Shown: positions 26,429 to 34,566 of the stretch, in pieces | How the letters are laid out: the number at the start of each line of letters is the position of its first letter | How positions within the stretch are numbered: position 1 is the first letter of the stretch | Source: CAIXSC01 sp046349915 | GTDB taxonomy: Bacteria > Planctomycetota > Planctomycetia > Pirellulales > Pirellulaceae | Direction: 5' to 3' | DNA length: 64,000 nt | Assembly (NCBI GenBank): GCA_046349915.1 | Contig: JAXMBL010000006.1 | Coordinates: forward strand, 124,001-188,000 | Notes under the pieces: generated by a model | The model's database searches: none | Seen by the model: only the letters and a program-made list of their open reading frames with translations | Told to the model about the DNA's origin: nothing | Translations under genes and position numbers: made by a program

Positions 26429-27739
26429 TTACTTCTTCGCCCCCCACCAGCTCTTCCACCGCTGAGTCATCGAAGGTTTCTCGGCGGGCGCCTCAGTGCT
26501 CGCTCGTTCCTTGGCTGGTGGGTTGCCAAATTCCGGCGGACTTACCCGTGCCGTTCCCACTCGCGGCGAACGCGTTGGAACTCGCGGCGGCTGTTTTACT
26601 TCCTCTTCCGCTTCAACGATATCTGCCCCTGTTTCGACTGCGGTCGTAGCATTCGAGTCTGCATTGCCCTCCGCCCCTTCACCCTCCACTCTCTCTTCCG
26701 ACGAGGCGCTCGCACCTTCGGCCACTTCACCCGTCTCAATGGCCAAGCCAGGTACGGCAGGACCACCATCCTTACCTCGCGTCCGCGGTCGTTTCGCGGA
26801 AGGCGCAGTGTCAGCAGGCGACGAATTCTCAACCACTGGCGTCTCGCCAGTCCCTTGTTCCGCGGATGCGGGGTTTACCTCGCGCACGCCAAACAGGCCT
26901 CGACGCTTCATGATCAGAGGTCGTTGAGTCGTGGGCGGCGTTGAGGCTGAGCTATTCACAGCAGCCTCATCGGACGTTTCAGTCGATTCCGCTGTCGCGT
27001 TTTCTCCAACAGGGAAACCACGGCGCGGGGCCGCGAACTGCGGGGAGCGAGGGCCTTCCGGTTCGTTTTGCTGGTCAACGTTCCCCTCAACATTCACCGA
27101 ATCCGAGGCCGCAGTGTCCGCTTCCCCGGTTTCGATCGCGAACGGCGGAACGCTCGACTGCGGCGCAGCGGCGCCGCCACGGGCACGAGGCGGCTCGACT
27201 TTGCCAGTCAAGGGAATCAGTCGGCGGCGAGGCGCTTCCACCGCCTGAGGGAGAGGTGAATCGGTAGGAGTTCCAGCCGAGAAAACAGGCCCTCGGTCCG
27301 AGGTCGTCAATCGTGGCGCAGGCGCTGGAGCTTCGTCGTCATCGCTCAGGGAACCGCGAGCCGCCCGCGCACTGGGCATACGGCGGTTAAGCGACGGCGG
27401 ACGGGAAGGACTGACAGAAGGCCCTCTCGGCGTTTGTGACGTTGCATCGGGTTCCGCAACTCGTGGAGTTGCAGCGCCGATCCGCCGAGGCATGGAGACC
27501 GATTGGGAAGCTGGACCTCGCGGAGGCTCAACTTGCGACGGACCCGTCGGGGCGACTCGCACGGGAGGCACGGCCGCTGGCGACGTTGCCGACGATTCCG
27601 ATTCAGTCGGCTTCTCCTTGGCAAAGGGATTTCGGAACCACCGGCCGAATCCGCTGGATGCCCCGTCGTCCGCGGCGACCACGACGCCGTTCACAGCCAA
27701 AGCACTTGCCAGAAAACAACTTGTGATTCGCCGACGCAT
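26429..27739 (-). CDS. secreted Pro/Ser/Arg-rich low-complexity protein
   Basis: A 436-residue protein not recognised by family. The ATG at 27739 is preferred because GAGG stands six bases upstream of it; a second ATG at 27751 is possible. A signal peptide (RRRITSCFLASALAVNGVVVA) is followed by a short motif FGRWFRNPF, then about 390 residues of Pro, Ser, Ala, Glu and Arg without predicted fold. A loose repeat is visible: FAIETGEADTAAS and LAIETGEVAEGAS, and also PRRGFPVGE against MKRRGLFGV. The C-terminus, QRWKSWWGAKK, is basic and aromatic. It ends 30 bases from the bidirectional terminator. An exported, disordered envelope protein is the most that can be said. Confidence 0.72.
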   Translation of the reverse strand: MRRRITSCFLASALAVNGVVVAADDGASSGFGRWFRNPFAKEKPTESESSATSPAAVPPVRVAPTGPSQVEPPRGPASQSVSMPRRIGAATPRVAEPDATSQTPRGPSVSPSRPPSLNRRMPSARAARGSLSDDDEAPAPAPRLTTSDRGPVFSAGTPTDSPLPQAVEAPRRRLIPLTGKVEPPRARGGAAAPQSSVPPFAIETGEADTAASDSVNVEGNVDQQNEPEGPRSPQFAAPRRGFPVGENATAESTETSDEAAVNSSASTPPTTQRPLIMKRRGLFGVREVNPASAEQGTGETPVVENSSPADTAPSAKRPRTRGKDGGPAVPGLAIETGEVAEGASASSEERVEGEGAEGNADSNATTAVETGADIVEAEEEVKQPPRVPTRSPRVGTARVSPPEFGNPPAKERASTEAPAEKPSMTQRWKSWWGAKK

Positions 27740-27874
27740 AACGCACCTCATCCTTGAAGTCCCGTCTCGGCGAGATCACGCCTGAATCAACGGGTTGCGC
27801 AAACTTTGCCAGTAGTAGTGATCGTATGGCCTCTTGCCACACTTGAGCCGATTCTTTGCTCGGAAAAACGAAAG

Positions 27875-29245
27875 TTAACGTTTCTGAAGTGACTCAAGCA
27901 GTCGCTCGCGTTCTTCTTCCAGAGGAAAAGCGACGTAGGTGGTAAAGGCGGTAGACTGGGCTGACATTGCGCGAAGCTGGGTTGAATCCCCCAACGGCGC
28001 TTTTCGGAGGCGGCGTTCCTCATTATCCGCCGCCTTTGTACGCTTTTGAGCGTCGGACTGCTCTTTGTCGACTCCATCGAGTTGCCGCCCCATCGACTGC
28101 TGCACCTGAGCCGCTCGACGCTGGATATCTGCTCGTTGAGCGGCGAGTGAATTCCCTTGTCGAACAAGCCCCGCCAAGGTGGCTTGCTGCCTCGACGCGA
28201 TCGCATCCAGCCGCGAAATGTCGCGGCGATACTGATCGCGCAAGATGGGATCACGCTCGCGTAGCAGCAATCCTTCAAGTCGAGCGATGTCGCTGGACAC
28301 CACCGTTATGTCGCGGCGAACCACCGTCGCCTGCGCATCGAGTCGGCTGATTTGATCGATGAGGGGCCGCTCTTGTCGTTGAAAATCGGCCATTTGGTCG
28401 TTCAGCTCGGAACGCAGACGAGTGCGTTCACTGTTCAGATCAGCCGCGCGTCGTTCGTCCTGCTCTCGTTGTTTGTCCAGGTCCGACAGGCGTTCATCCC
28501 GCTGCTGCTCCTGATCTCGCTTTACTTTATCGCGAGTCGACTGCTGATCATCCTTCTGTCCTAGCCAGCGATCGACCACTTCATCTCGCCCCTCCAGAAA
28601 CGCCGTCTTCCTCGATTCCGGCAGCGAGTCGACTAGCTTGCGACGATAGTTTTCGCGAGCGGACTCAGCCATCCAGTCCGCTCCCGGCCCTTCCAAAAAG
28701 CCATGCACTCGACCCGCAAAACGCAACAAGTCCAGGTGCGAGTCCTCGCCGTCTCCGGCCGGTTCCGAGGCCGCCGGCAATTGTCCCGCCAGCTTGCCGA
28801 GCGCTACGAGCCCTTGTTCAGGTTTGCGAAGCAACACTAACAACCAGACTCGCCCGCGAGCGTATTCGACGTTCTTCGGCTCCAATTCAACCAACTCGTC
28901 GATCAGCTTCAGAGCGTCGGCGTATCGTCGCTGCTTGATCTTCGCAAGCGCCTGGGCGTAGAGGACATGAGAATCACGATTCGTGGACTCGGCAAGTTGA
29001 GCGAAGTAGTTTTCCGCTTCGGCTCGCTTATCGGGCGCCGCATCCCAAGCCAACTCGAGCAAGCGATCGACATCGTTTCGCGAAGGAGGAGCGGACGCTA
29101 CATTTGCGGCCGGAATCGCCCAAAGCCAAGTAAGTATGGCGACAGCACCGTAGGCAGTCTTGCCGGGAATAGACCAACGTCGCCGCGACTTTACGACCAG
29201 CTGTCCGACCCGCGGCGCCGCGAGGTTCACACTCTGCGACTTCAT
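27875..29245 (-). CDS. exported TPR and coiled-coil protein
   Basis: A 456-residue protein. The start at 29245 is chosen because the frame upstream contains no signal features. Residues 25-52 (GKTAYGAVAILTWLWAIPAANVASA) are a signal peptide. Residues 60-170 are TPR-like helices (HVLYAQALAKIKQRRYADALKLI and VEYARGRVWLLVLL, each shortened here from longer helices). From about 225 to 410 the sequence is very rich in Arg, Asp, Gln and Glu with heptads (DKQREQDERRAADLNSER), a long coiled coil. This could form a rod in the periplasm. No catalytic motif is seen. It lies 28 codons apart from the gene below and is divergent from the HEAT-repeat gene at 29357. Confidence 0.78.
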   Translation of the reverse strand: MKSQSVNLAAPRVGQLVVKSRRRWSIPGKTAYGAVAILTWLWAIPAANVASAPPSRNDVDRLLELAWDAAPDKRAEAENYFAQLAESTNRDSHVLYAQALAKIKQRRYADALKLIDELVELEPKNVEYARGRVWLLVLLRKPEQGLVALGKLAGQLPAASEPAGDGEDSHLDLLRFAGRVHGFLEGPGADWMAESARENYRRKLVDSLPESRKTAFLEGRDEVVDRWLGQKDDQQSTRDKVKRDQEQQRDERLSDLDKQREQDERRAADLNSERTRLRSELNDQMADFQRQERPLIDQISRLDAQATVVRRDITVVSSDIARLEGLLLRERDPILRDQYRRDISRLDAIASRQQATLAGLVRQGNSLAAQRADIQRRAAQVQQSMGRQLDGVDKEQSDAQKRTKAADNEERRLRKAPLGDSTQLRAMSAQSTAFTTYVAFPLEEERERLLESLQKR

Positions 29246-29356
29246 GGAATTCACTCCCCGGACTTTCGCGTCAATTCGACAACGGCTCGATTTGTCGTTA
29301 TGGTATCGCTGCCAATAAGGCTCTGACAAGCGAAACGCCTTAATCGGGAGGAAATC

Positions 29357-29944
29357 GTGAAAAACCTCGGGCCCTGCCTGATACTGGCTTCACTCGCTAC
29401 CGTCGATCTCTACGCAGCAGATGCCGCGCCGGTTCGAGTCGCAGGTCGAACCGCCGCGGAATATGTAACTCAACTGGACTCCGACGACATGGTCGTGCGA
29501 CGACGAGCGGCCCAGGCCCTGGGGCGATTTGGCGGGACGGCCGCCGCCGACTTAGTTCGAGCTCTCCGTCACCGCGACCCCGACGTGCGCACCTGGGCCG
29601 CGCGGGGACTTGCGAGAACCGTGGAGCCAGCAGGTTGGTCCGAGGAAGCTCGTCGAGTCGGGATTTCGGCCTTACGCGAAGCACTGGCCGATCGTCACGC
29701 CGCCGTCCGGATCGCGGCTGCCAGTTCCCTAATAACCCAAGGCCTCACGGAACCCGCCTTGCCTGTCTTGGTCGCTGAATTGAATTCCCCAATCGCCGCC
29801 GCTCGAGTCGAAGCCATGACGGCGTTGTTGGCCGCCGGTCCTGCCGCTGCGACCGCTCGCGAGGCGATCGAAGCAGCGCAAGACGTCCCTGAACAGGGCG
29901 ACTACGTGACCCGACTTGCTCGCCGTATTCTCTCCGCACCTTAG
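29357..29944 (+). CDS. secreted HEAT-repeat protein
   Basis: A 195-residue protein starting at GTG 29357 with GGGAGGAA just upstream. A signal peptide (residues 1-20, LILASLATVDLYA) is followed by about four HEAT-like (PBS-lyase type) units: DDMVVRRRAAQALGRFG, DPDVRTWAARGLART, HAAVRIAAASSLITQG and IAAARVEAMTALLAAG. Such solenoids bind proteins. It ends 11 bases before the enolase-superfamily gene, so the two are cotranscribed. No specific partner is evident. Confidence 0.82.
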   Translation: MKNLGPCLILASLATVDLYAADAAPVRVAGRTAAEYVTQLDSDDMVVRRRAAQALGRFGGTAAADLVRALRHRDPDVRTWAARGLARTVEPAGWSEEARRVGISALREALADRHAAVRIAAASSLITQGLTEPALPVLVAELNSPIAAARVEAMTALLAAGPAAATAREAIEAAQDVPEQGDYVTRLARRILSAP

Positions 29945-29955
29945 GAACCCTCAGC

Positions 29956-31065
29956 ATGTCCATCATCAAGGTCACTGCGGAACCCATTGGAGGCGTCGTC
30001 CGCAAAGAGATCGCCATCGTCAGTTCGTTGGGCGAGCATCTTGTCGGGAACTATGTCCTCGTTCGCATCCACGACGATTCGGGAAAAATCGGCGTCGGCG
30101 AGGCAAGCGTCACCAGCATTTGGAGTGGCGAGACTCAGGCCGGCGTCATCGCTCTGATTCACGACTTCCTGTCACCGCTGATTGTCGGCGCCGATCCGTT
30201 CGATATTGATTGGGTGATGCGACGAGTGGACAGGGCGGCGCACGTCAATAGTTTCGCCAAGGCCGCATTGGAATGCGCACTGCTCGACCTGCAAGGACAA
30301 ATCGCGGGCCTTCCCCTCTTCAAGTTACTCGGCGGTCGCGATCGCGGCCCCAGCAACTCCGATTCGCTGGACCGCGGAATTCGCTTGAAATTCGTCGTCG
30401 GTAAAGTGGAACCGGCGGTTGCGGCGGAACGAGCGGCGACGATGGTGGGCCGAGGGTGGCGGACGATCAAGGTCAAGGTCGGCGTCGATCCGCGCGCTGA
30501 TATCGCTCGACTCAAGGCGGTTCGCGAAGCGATCGGGCCCGACACGCTGTTGACCGTCGATGCGAATGGCGGCTACACGGTCGATCAAGCCGTGTGGGTC
30601 GCTCCCTATTTCGAATCGCTGGACGTGGCCCTCTTCGAACAACCAACTCGGCGAGGCGACCATCGAGCGATGGCGGATGTGCGTCGTCGAGTGAGATTGC
30701 CGATCATGGCCGATGAAAGCGTCTTCACCCCCCTCGATGCCTTGGAAGTGCTCCGTCACGAGGCCGCCGATGTGATGAGTCTTTATCCAGGCAAGCATGG
30801 CGGAGTGCGAGCCACTCAGAACATCGCTCGCATGGCGGAGGCCGCGGGAGTCGTGTGCACGATCGGCAGCAACCTTGAGCGCGAGGTCGCGACCGCGGCG
30901 ATGGCCCACTTGACGGTGGCAACACCCAACATTCAATGCGAACGCTTCCCTGGCGACTTGATCGGCCCGCTTTATTTCGAGCAACCACTGCCCACCGAGC
31001 CGCTGCGCTACGAAGCAGATCGCCTGTTCGTACCCGAATCCCCCGGACTCGGCATTCGCATGTAG
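29956..31065 (+). CDS. enolase-superfamily enzyme (mandelate racemase/muconate lactonizing family)
   Basis: A 369-residue cytoplasmic enzyme that abstracts a proton alpha to a carboxylate. The KxK motif is in TIKVKVG (about residue 171), followed by the three metal ligands in VDANGG, FEQPT and ADES, and a Lys in PGKHGG, which is the MLE-type arrangement of acid/base residues on both faces. That pattern fits muconate cycloisomerase, dipeptide epimerase or related enzymes better than sugar acid dehydratases. TAGGA lies nine bases before the ATG. Co-occurrence with the HEAT gene gives no substrate. The second member of the superfamily in this window is at 57709. Confidence 0.88.
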   Translation: MSIIKVTAEPIGGVVRKEIAIVSSLGEHLVGNYVLVRIHDDSGKIGVGEASVTSIWSGETQAGVIALIHDFLSPLIVGADPFDIDWVMRRVDRAAHVNSFAKAALECALLDLQGQIAGLPLFKLLGGRDRGPSNSDSLDRGIRLKFVVGKVEPAVAAERAATMVGRGWRTIKVKVGVDPRADIARLKAVREAIGPDTLLTVDANGGYTVDQAVWVAPYFESLDVALFEQPTRRGDHRAMADVRRRVRLPIMADESVFTPLDALEVLRHEAADVMSLYPGKHGGVRATQNIARMAEAAGVVCTIGSNLEREVATAAMAHLTVATPNIQCERFPGDLIGPLYFEQPLPTEPLRYEADRLFVPESPGLGIRM

Positions 31066-31279
31066 AAAACGGCGTATCCGAAGACTCCGCCGATCGTCGT
31101 AATCAAACAAGAGATCACTCAGCCCCCCGCGCTGTTACTCTCCAACGACAAAAGGGCCCTGCCCCCGCAACTCCCCCAGCTACCAATCTCCATTCCTTCC
31201 CCCAACTCCTTTTCCGTGAAATTCCGTGCCGTTCCGTGGCTGTTTCTTGGGGCATAGTTTGTACGCGGCGCCGCTGATC

Positions 31280-31334
31280 ATCTCGCGAAGCGAGATGGCT
31301 ACATCGCGAGATGGCTACACGGCAAAGTGGCTAC
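31280..31334. repeat. short hairpin and imperfect tandem repeat at the end of mqnC
   Basis: ATCTCGC (31280-31286) pairs with GCGAGAT (31290-31296) around GAA. GCGAGATGGCTAC then occurs at 31290-31302 and 31306-31318, with a degenerate GTGGCTAC ending at 31334, overlapping the mqnC stop codon. It fills the junction between two convergent genes. Confidence 0.75.
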
Positions 31335-32455
31335 CTACTGCGGTTGGCTTCGATCGCGTGGCGCTCGCGTTCTTCACCGACCCACTCGTAGAACACATTT
31401 CGCTGCCGTGGCACATATCCCAGTTCGGAGATGGCCGAGCGGATTTCATCGAGCGTCAGATAGTGGACCGTCCCCGCTTCCGCGACGACATTCTCCTCGA
31501 GCATCAAGCTTCCCATGTCATTCGCGCCGAAGGTCAACGCCAACTGGCCGATCTTCAGCCCTTGAGTCACCCAGCTGGACTGGATATTGGGAATATTGTC
31601 GAGATAAAGCCGGGAGACGGCCTGAGTGCGCAGGTAATCAAAGGGACTGCGTAAAGGAATGTGCGACAAGTCGGTATGGTCGGGTTGGAAAGTCCAGCAA
31701 ATGTAGGCCGTGAATCCACCCGTTTCGTCCTGCTGGCGACGCACGCGTTCAAGATGCTCGATCCGCTCGGCCAACGTCTCCACGTGTCCGAACATCATGG
31801 TGACCGAACTCTTCCCGCCGAGTTCGTGCCAGACTTGCATGACGTTGAGCCAATCATCGGTCATGACTTTCCCGCGAGTGATCTCGGCGCGTACGCGGTC
31901 GACCAATATCTCGGCGCCGCCGCCCGGAATACTGCCGAGGCCCGCCGCCTTGAGCCGTTCGAGCACGGTCCGGATCGGAATCTTATTGACCTTCGTGAAG
32001 TGGTACAGCTCAGGCGGACTGAAGCCATGGATGTTCACCATGGGAAAATGCCGCTTGATGTCCGCCAGCAGTTCCTCGTACCATTCCAGCTTGAACTCGG
32101 GATGGAGCCCTCCCTGCAATAAAATCTGCTCGCCGCCCAACGACACCGTCTCCGCCACCTTCGCCAGCAATTCCTCACGCGACAATACATAGCCCTCGGG
32201 GTCCTTGGGCTTGCGGTAGAACGCGCAGAAGTCGCACACCGCGGTGCAGATGTTCGTGTAGTTGATGTTGCGGTCGATGTTGTAAGTACGGTACGGCTCG
32301 GGGTGGAGCCGACGAGCCACCGCGTCAGCGGCTTGCCCCAACGCCGTCAAGTCATGCGACTGCAACAATTCCAAGCCTTCTTCCGGCGTGAGTCGCTCGC
32401 CCGCGACGGCCTTGTCGAGCAAGGGACGAATCGAACTTTCACTGCGAGCGATCAT
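31331..32455 (-). CDS. mqnC: cyclic dehypoxanthine futalosine synthase MqnC
   Basis: A 374-residue radical-SAM enzyme of the futalosine route to menaquinone; it cyclises dehypoxanthine futalosine. The 4Fe-4S motif is CTAVCDFC (Cys70, Cys74, Cys77), preceded by INYTNIC. Other MqnC features are LLQGGLHPEFKLEWYE, HGFSPPELYHFTKVN, GSIPGGGAEILVDRVR and WTFQPDHTDL. AAGGA stands eight bases before the ATG. mqnA ends 103 bases upstream on the same strand, so the two genes are probably one unit. mqnB, mqnD and mqnE are not in the window. MqnE is the closest paralogue, but the HPEFKLEWYEELL and GGGAEILVD segments favour MqnC. Confidence 0.93.
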   Translation of the reverse strand: MIARSESSIRPLLDKAVAGERLTPEEGLELLQSHDLTALGQAADAVARRLHPEPYRTYNIDRNINYTNICTAVCDFCAFYRKPKDPEGYVLSREELLAKVAETVSLGGEQILLQGGLHPEFKLEWYEELLADIKRHFPMVNIHGFSPPELYHFTKVNKIPIRTVLERLKAAGLGSIPGGGAEILVDRVRAEITRGKVMTDDWLNVMQVWHELGGKSSVTMMFGHVETLAERIEHLERVRRQQDETGGFTAYICWTFQPDHTDLSHIPLRSPFDYLRTQAVSRLYLDNIPNIQSSWVTQGLKIGQLALTFGANDMGSLMLEENVVAEAGTVHYLTLDEIRSAISELGYVPRQRNVFYEWVGEERERHAIEANRSR

Positions 32456-32500
32456 CGGCTAGATCCTTACTTACTTTCAATCCGTATCGTGGAGACTCGT

Positions 32501-32528
32501 TTCAACCAGTGCATTTCAACCAGTGCAT
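32501..32528. repeat. perfect 14-bp tandem duplication between mqnA and mqnC
   Basis: TTCAACCAGTGCAT occurs twice head to tail (32501-32514 and 32515-32528), starting 30 bases after the mqnA stop on the minus strand. It may be a recent slippage event or a small regulatory site in the mqnC leader. Confidence 0.85.
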
Positions 32529-32557
32529 CATGATTATGACGATGTCCTCGTCGACCA

Positions 32558-33373
32558 TTAGAGCGGCGCGAATGCCGTGGATAACGGCTCGCCCGCCACG
32601 GGCGGCGCCAGGCCAAGAGCGATGGCATATTGACGGAACAACTCCAGCCCTCGCCGCTCTTCGTCGCCCAGAAAGAAATACAAGTTGTCGCGCAAGTAGC
32701 CCAAACAGGCGTCGGTGCTCAACCGCACGTCGCCAGCCGCTTCGCTGGCGATTTCGGCGAGGTGATTCAGCCCATCGTCCCGCGCAGCCGCCAGCGCTTC
32801 ATCAAGCCCCGAGGCGTCCACGCCCGCCCGCGCCACCCACATGGCGAAGACGAAGGGAAGACGCGACCAACGAGTCCACTCGTCGCCCAAATCCCACTCC
32901 GCGACAAACTGCCCGATCGGCGGATGGATCGCCCGGTCGCCTATCAGCAGGATCGCATCGGCCGCCGTATCAGTCACCCCTGAACCAATGGGCAATCGCT
33001 CTAGCCGCGGCCGCACCCCAAATCGCTCCCACAGCAGAATCCGCAAAAGCGACGCGCTGGTCCGCGAGCCCTCATCCAAGGCCAGCGTCTGGATCGTCTC
33101 CGGCGGCACCCGGCTGAACAACTTGACGCTCCAGACCGGTCCGCGACAGGCAATACAAGCATCCGAGACGATAGAATAAGTCGGGTCCTGGAAATACTCG
33201 ATCGAGGGGATCAACGCCACATCCAGGTCGTGCGTCGCCAGTCGATCGGCGAGCCGACTTGGCAAATCGAATACCAAATCAATGGCTGGGGCGCGTCGAG
33301 CCAGACCGTAGACTAAGGGGCGAGTGTTCAGGTACGAGACCGCTCCGACTCGCAACTTGCTCGTTTCCTTCAT
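32558..33373 (-). CDS. mqnA: chorismate dehydratase MqnA
   Basis: A 271-residue enzyme that converts chorismate to 3-enolpyruvoylbenzoate, the first step of futalosine menaquinone synthesis. The start at 33373 gives METSK-like KETSKLRVGAVSYLNTRPL, the normal MqnA opening; ten extra codons are possible upstream. Later features are LVFDLPSRLADRL, VALIPSIEY, ALDEGSRTSASLLRI and AILLIGDRAI, matching the family's two-lobe binding fold. It is located in the cytoplasm. Together with mqnC and the polyprenyl synthase gene it indicates respiratory menaquinone. The region upstream of its start (33374-33733) is filled with repeats. Confidence 0.92.
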   Translation of the reverse strand: MKETSKLRVGAVSYLNTRPLVYGLARRAPAIDLVFDLPSRLADRLATHDLDVALIPSIEYFQDPTYSIVSDACIACRGPVWSVKLFSRVPPETIQTLALDEGSRTSASLLRILLWERFGVRPRLERLPIGSGVTDTAADAILLIGDRAIHPPIGQFVAEWDLGDEWTRWSRLPFVFAMWVARAGVDASGLDEALAAARDDGLNHLAEIASEAAGDVRLSTDACLGYLRDNLYFFLGDEERRGLELFRQYAIALGLAPPVAGEPLSTAFAPL

Positions 33374-33445
33374 CGGGCGCACGCCTCCCCTCCGTTCGCG
33401 CAACTGTCAGTCAGGCAGGGAATTATAGATGGGGCGAGCGCCCAG

Positions 33446-33485
33446 GCAAAGGCCGCGGAGGATGTTGAGTCCAGGCGGCCTTTGC
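33446..33485. other. 11-bp stem hairpin upstream of mqnA
   Basis: GCAAAGGCCGC (33446-33456) is perfectly complementary to GCGGCCTTTGC (33475-33485), with an 18-base loop, 73 bases upstream of the mqnA ATG. It may be a leader structure of mqnA or the 3' end of the upstream transcript. No T run is present on either strand. Confidence 0.6.
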
Positions 33486-33567
33486 GGGTGTCGCTCAACA
33501 CGGTATTAACCGCGAATCCCTTGACGTCGCAACCAGTTTCTGGCCGAGACTTTGTCATCTCGCCGCT

Positions 33568-33727
33568 AGCCAAGCCGCGGTGTGGACCGGAGCGACGGAC
33601 TGGAAGTCCGTCGTACGATAGTAGCCCGCTCGCTTCGCGAGCGGTTAGCCGCGTGGCCGACAAACGCCCGTCGCCGTCAGCCAAGCCGCGGCGTGGACCA
33701 GAGCGACGGACTGGAAGTCCGTCGTAC
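33568..33727. repeat. two copies of a 49-bp intergenic repeat with a 9-bp-stem palindrome
   Basis: A 49-bp sequence is found at 33568-33616 and again at 33679-33727 with two differences. Each copy contains CGACGGACT-GGA-AGTCCGTCG, a hairpin of nine paired bases and a three-base loop (33593-33613, 33704-33724). Between them lies a smaller palindrome, CGCTCGC-TTC-GCGAGCG. The same hairpin in the opposite orientation stands at 54793-54813. It is a dispersed palindromic element; the downstream copy is only seven bases after the pseudouridine synthase stop. Confidence 0.92.
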
Positions 33728-33733
33728 TTAACT

Positions 33734-34453
33734 TCAGAGCTGAGGCCTAGCCAACCATTCGGCCGAGTCCCATGGGGGATCGAATTCCACTCGCACCCGC
33801 TCTCGAGTGGCGGGTTCCAGGAATTCTAGCGACCGAGCATGCAGGGCAATCCACCGAGCTCGTTCGTCATCCGCGGCCGGTCCAAACGTCGACTTGGCGC
33901 CGTACAGCGAGTCGCCGAGTACGGGATGACCATGAGCAGCCGCTTGCAAACGAATCTGATGAGTTCGACCGGTCTGAAGTTGAATCTCTAACCATGTCGA
34001 AGTCGCCAACCGAGCAAGAACTCGAAAACGAAGAACGGCTTGCTGAGCTCTCGGCCCGTCAGGAGTCACAATCTCCGACCGCGCCTCGCCATCCACTTTG
34101 CTCATCCAGTCAATCCACTCGCCGGAATCCTCCGCGACATGCCCTTCCACGAGCGTCCAATAGCGTTTGTCGACTTCACGATGCTCGAATTGCAGCGCCA
34201 ATTTACGAGCGGCGTTGATCTTGCGAGCAAAGACCAAGACCCCGGAAGCGGGTCGATCGAGTCGATGAATAATGGCTAGGTAAGGAGGAGGGGCCTGCGG
34301 CTCGCGCGCGGCGAGAAACCGCTTCAAACGCACCTCCAGGCTGTCGATCCCAGGTGGAGCTTGCGTGAGGAGCCCCGGCGGCTTGCCCACCACCAAGCAA
34401 CTTCCTCCCTCCCACATCAACTCGAAACCAGGACCGTCACTCATGCGATGCAT
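33734..34453 (-). CDS. RluA-family RNA pseudouridine synthase
   Basis: A 239-residue enzyme with the RluA core. It has VVGKPPGLLTQ, then IIHRLDRPASGVLVFAR, where the Asp of HRLDRP is the catalytic nucleophile, then QTGRTHQIRLQAAAHGHPVLGDSLYG near residue 150 (shortened). No S4 domain is present, as in the short RluA/RluC-like members that modify 23S rRNA or tRNA; the target cannot be named. The ATG at 34453 is used (another lies nine bases inside); extension to 34543 adds no family sequence. Its 3' end abuts the palindromic repeats at 33568-33727. Confidence 0.9.
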   Translation of the reverse strand: MHRMSDGPGFELMWEGGSCLVVGKPPGLLTQAPPGIDSLEVRLKRFLAAREPQAPPPYLAIIHRLDRPASGVLVFARKINAARKLALQFEHREVDKRYWTLVEGHVAEDSGEWIDWMSKVDGEARSEIVTPDGPRAQQAVLRFRVLARLATSTWLEIQLQTGRTHQIRLQAAAHGHPVLGDSLYGAKSTFGPAADDERARWIALHARSLEFLEPATRERVRVEFDPPWDSAEWLARPQL

Positions 34454-34566
34454 TGCGCCGATAACTCGGCCAATCCTTGCGAGAATCTTCCGCAAACAGC
34501 TCCGCCCGCTGAACCAGAGCTCAGCGGGCGGATATCGATTCAAACACTCACACGCACCCGCACAAC

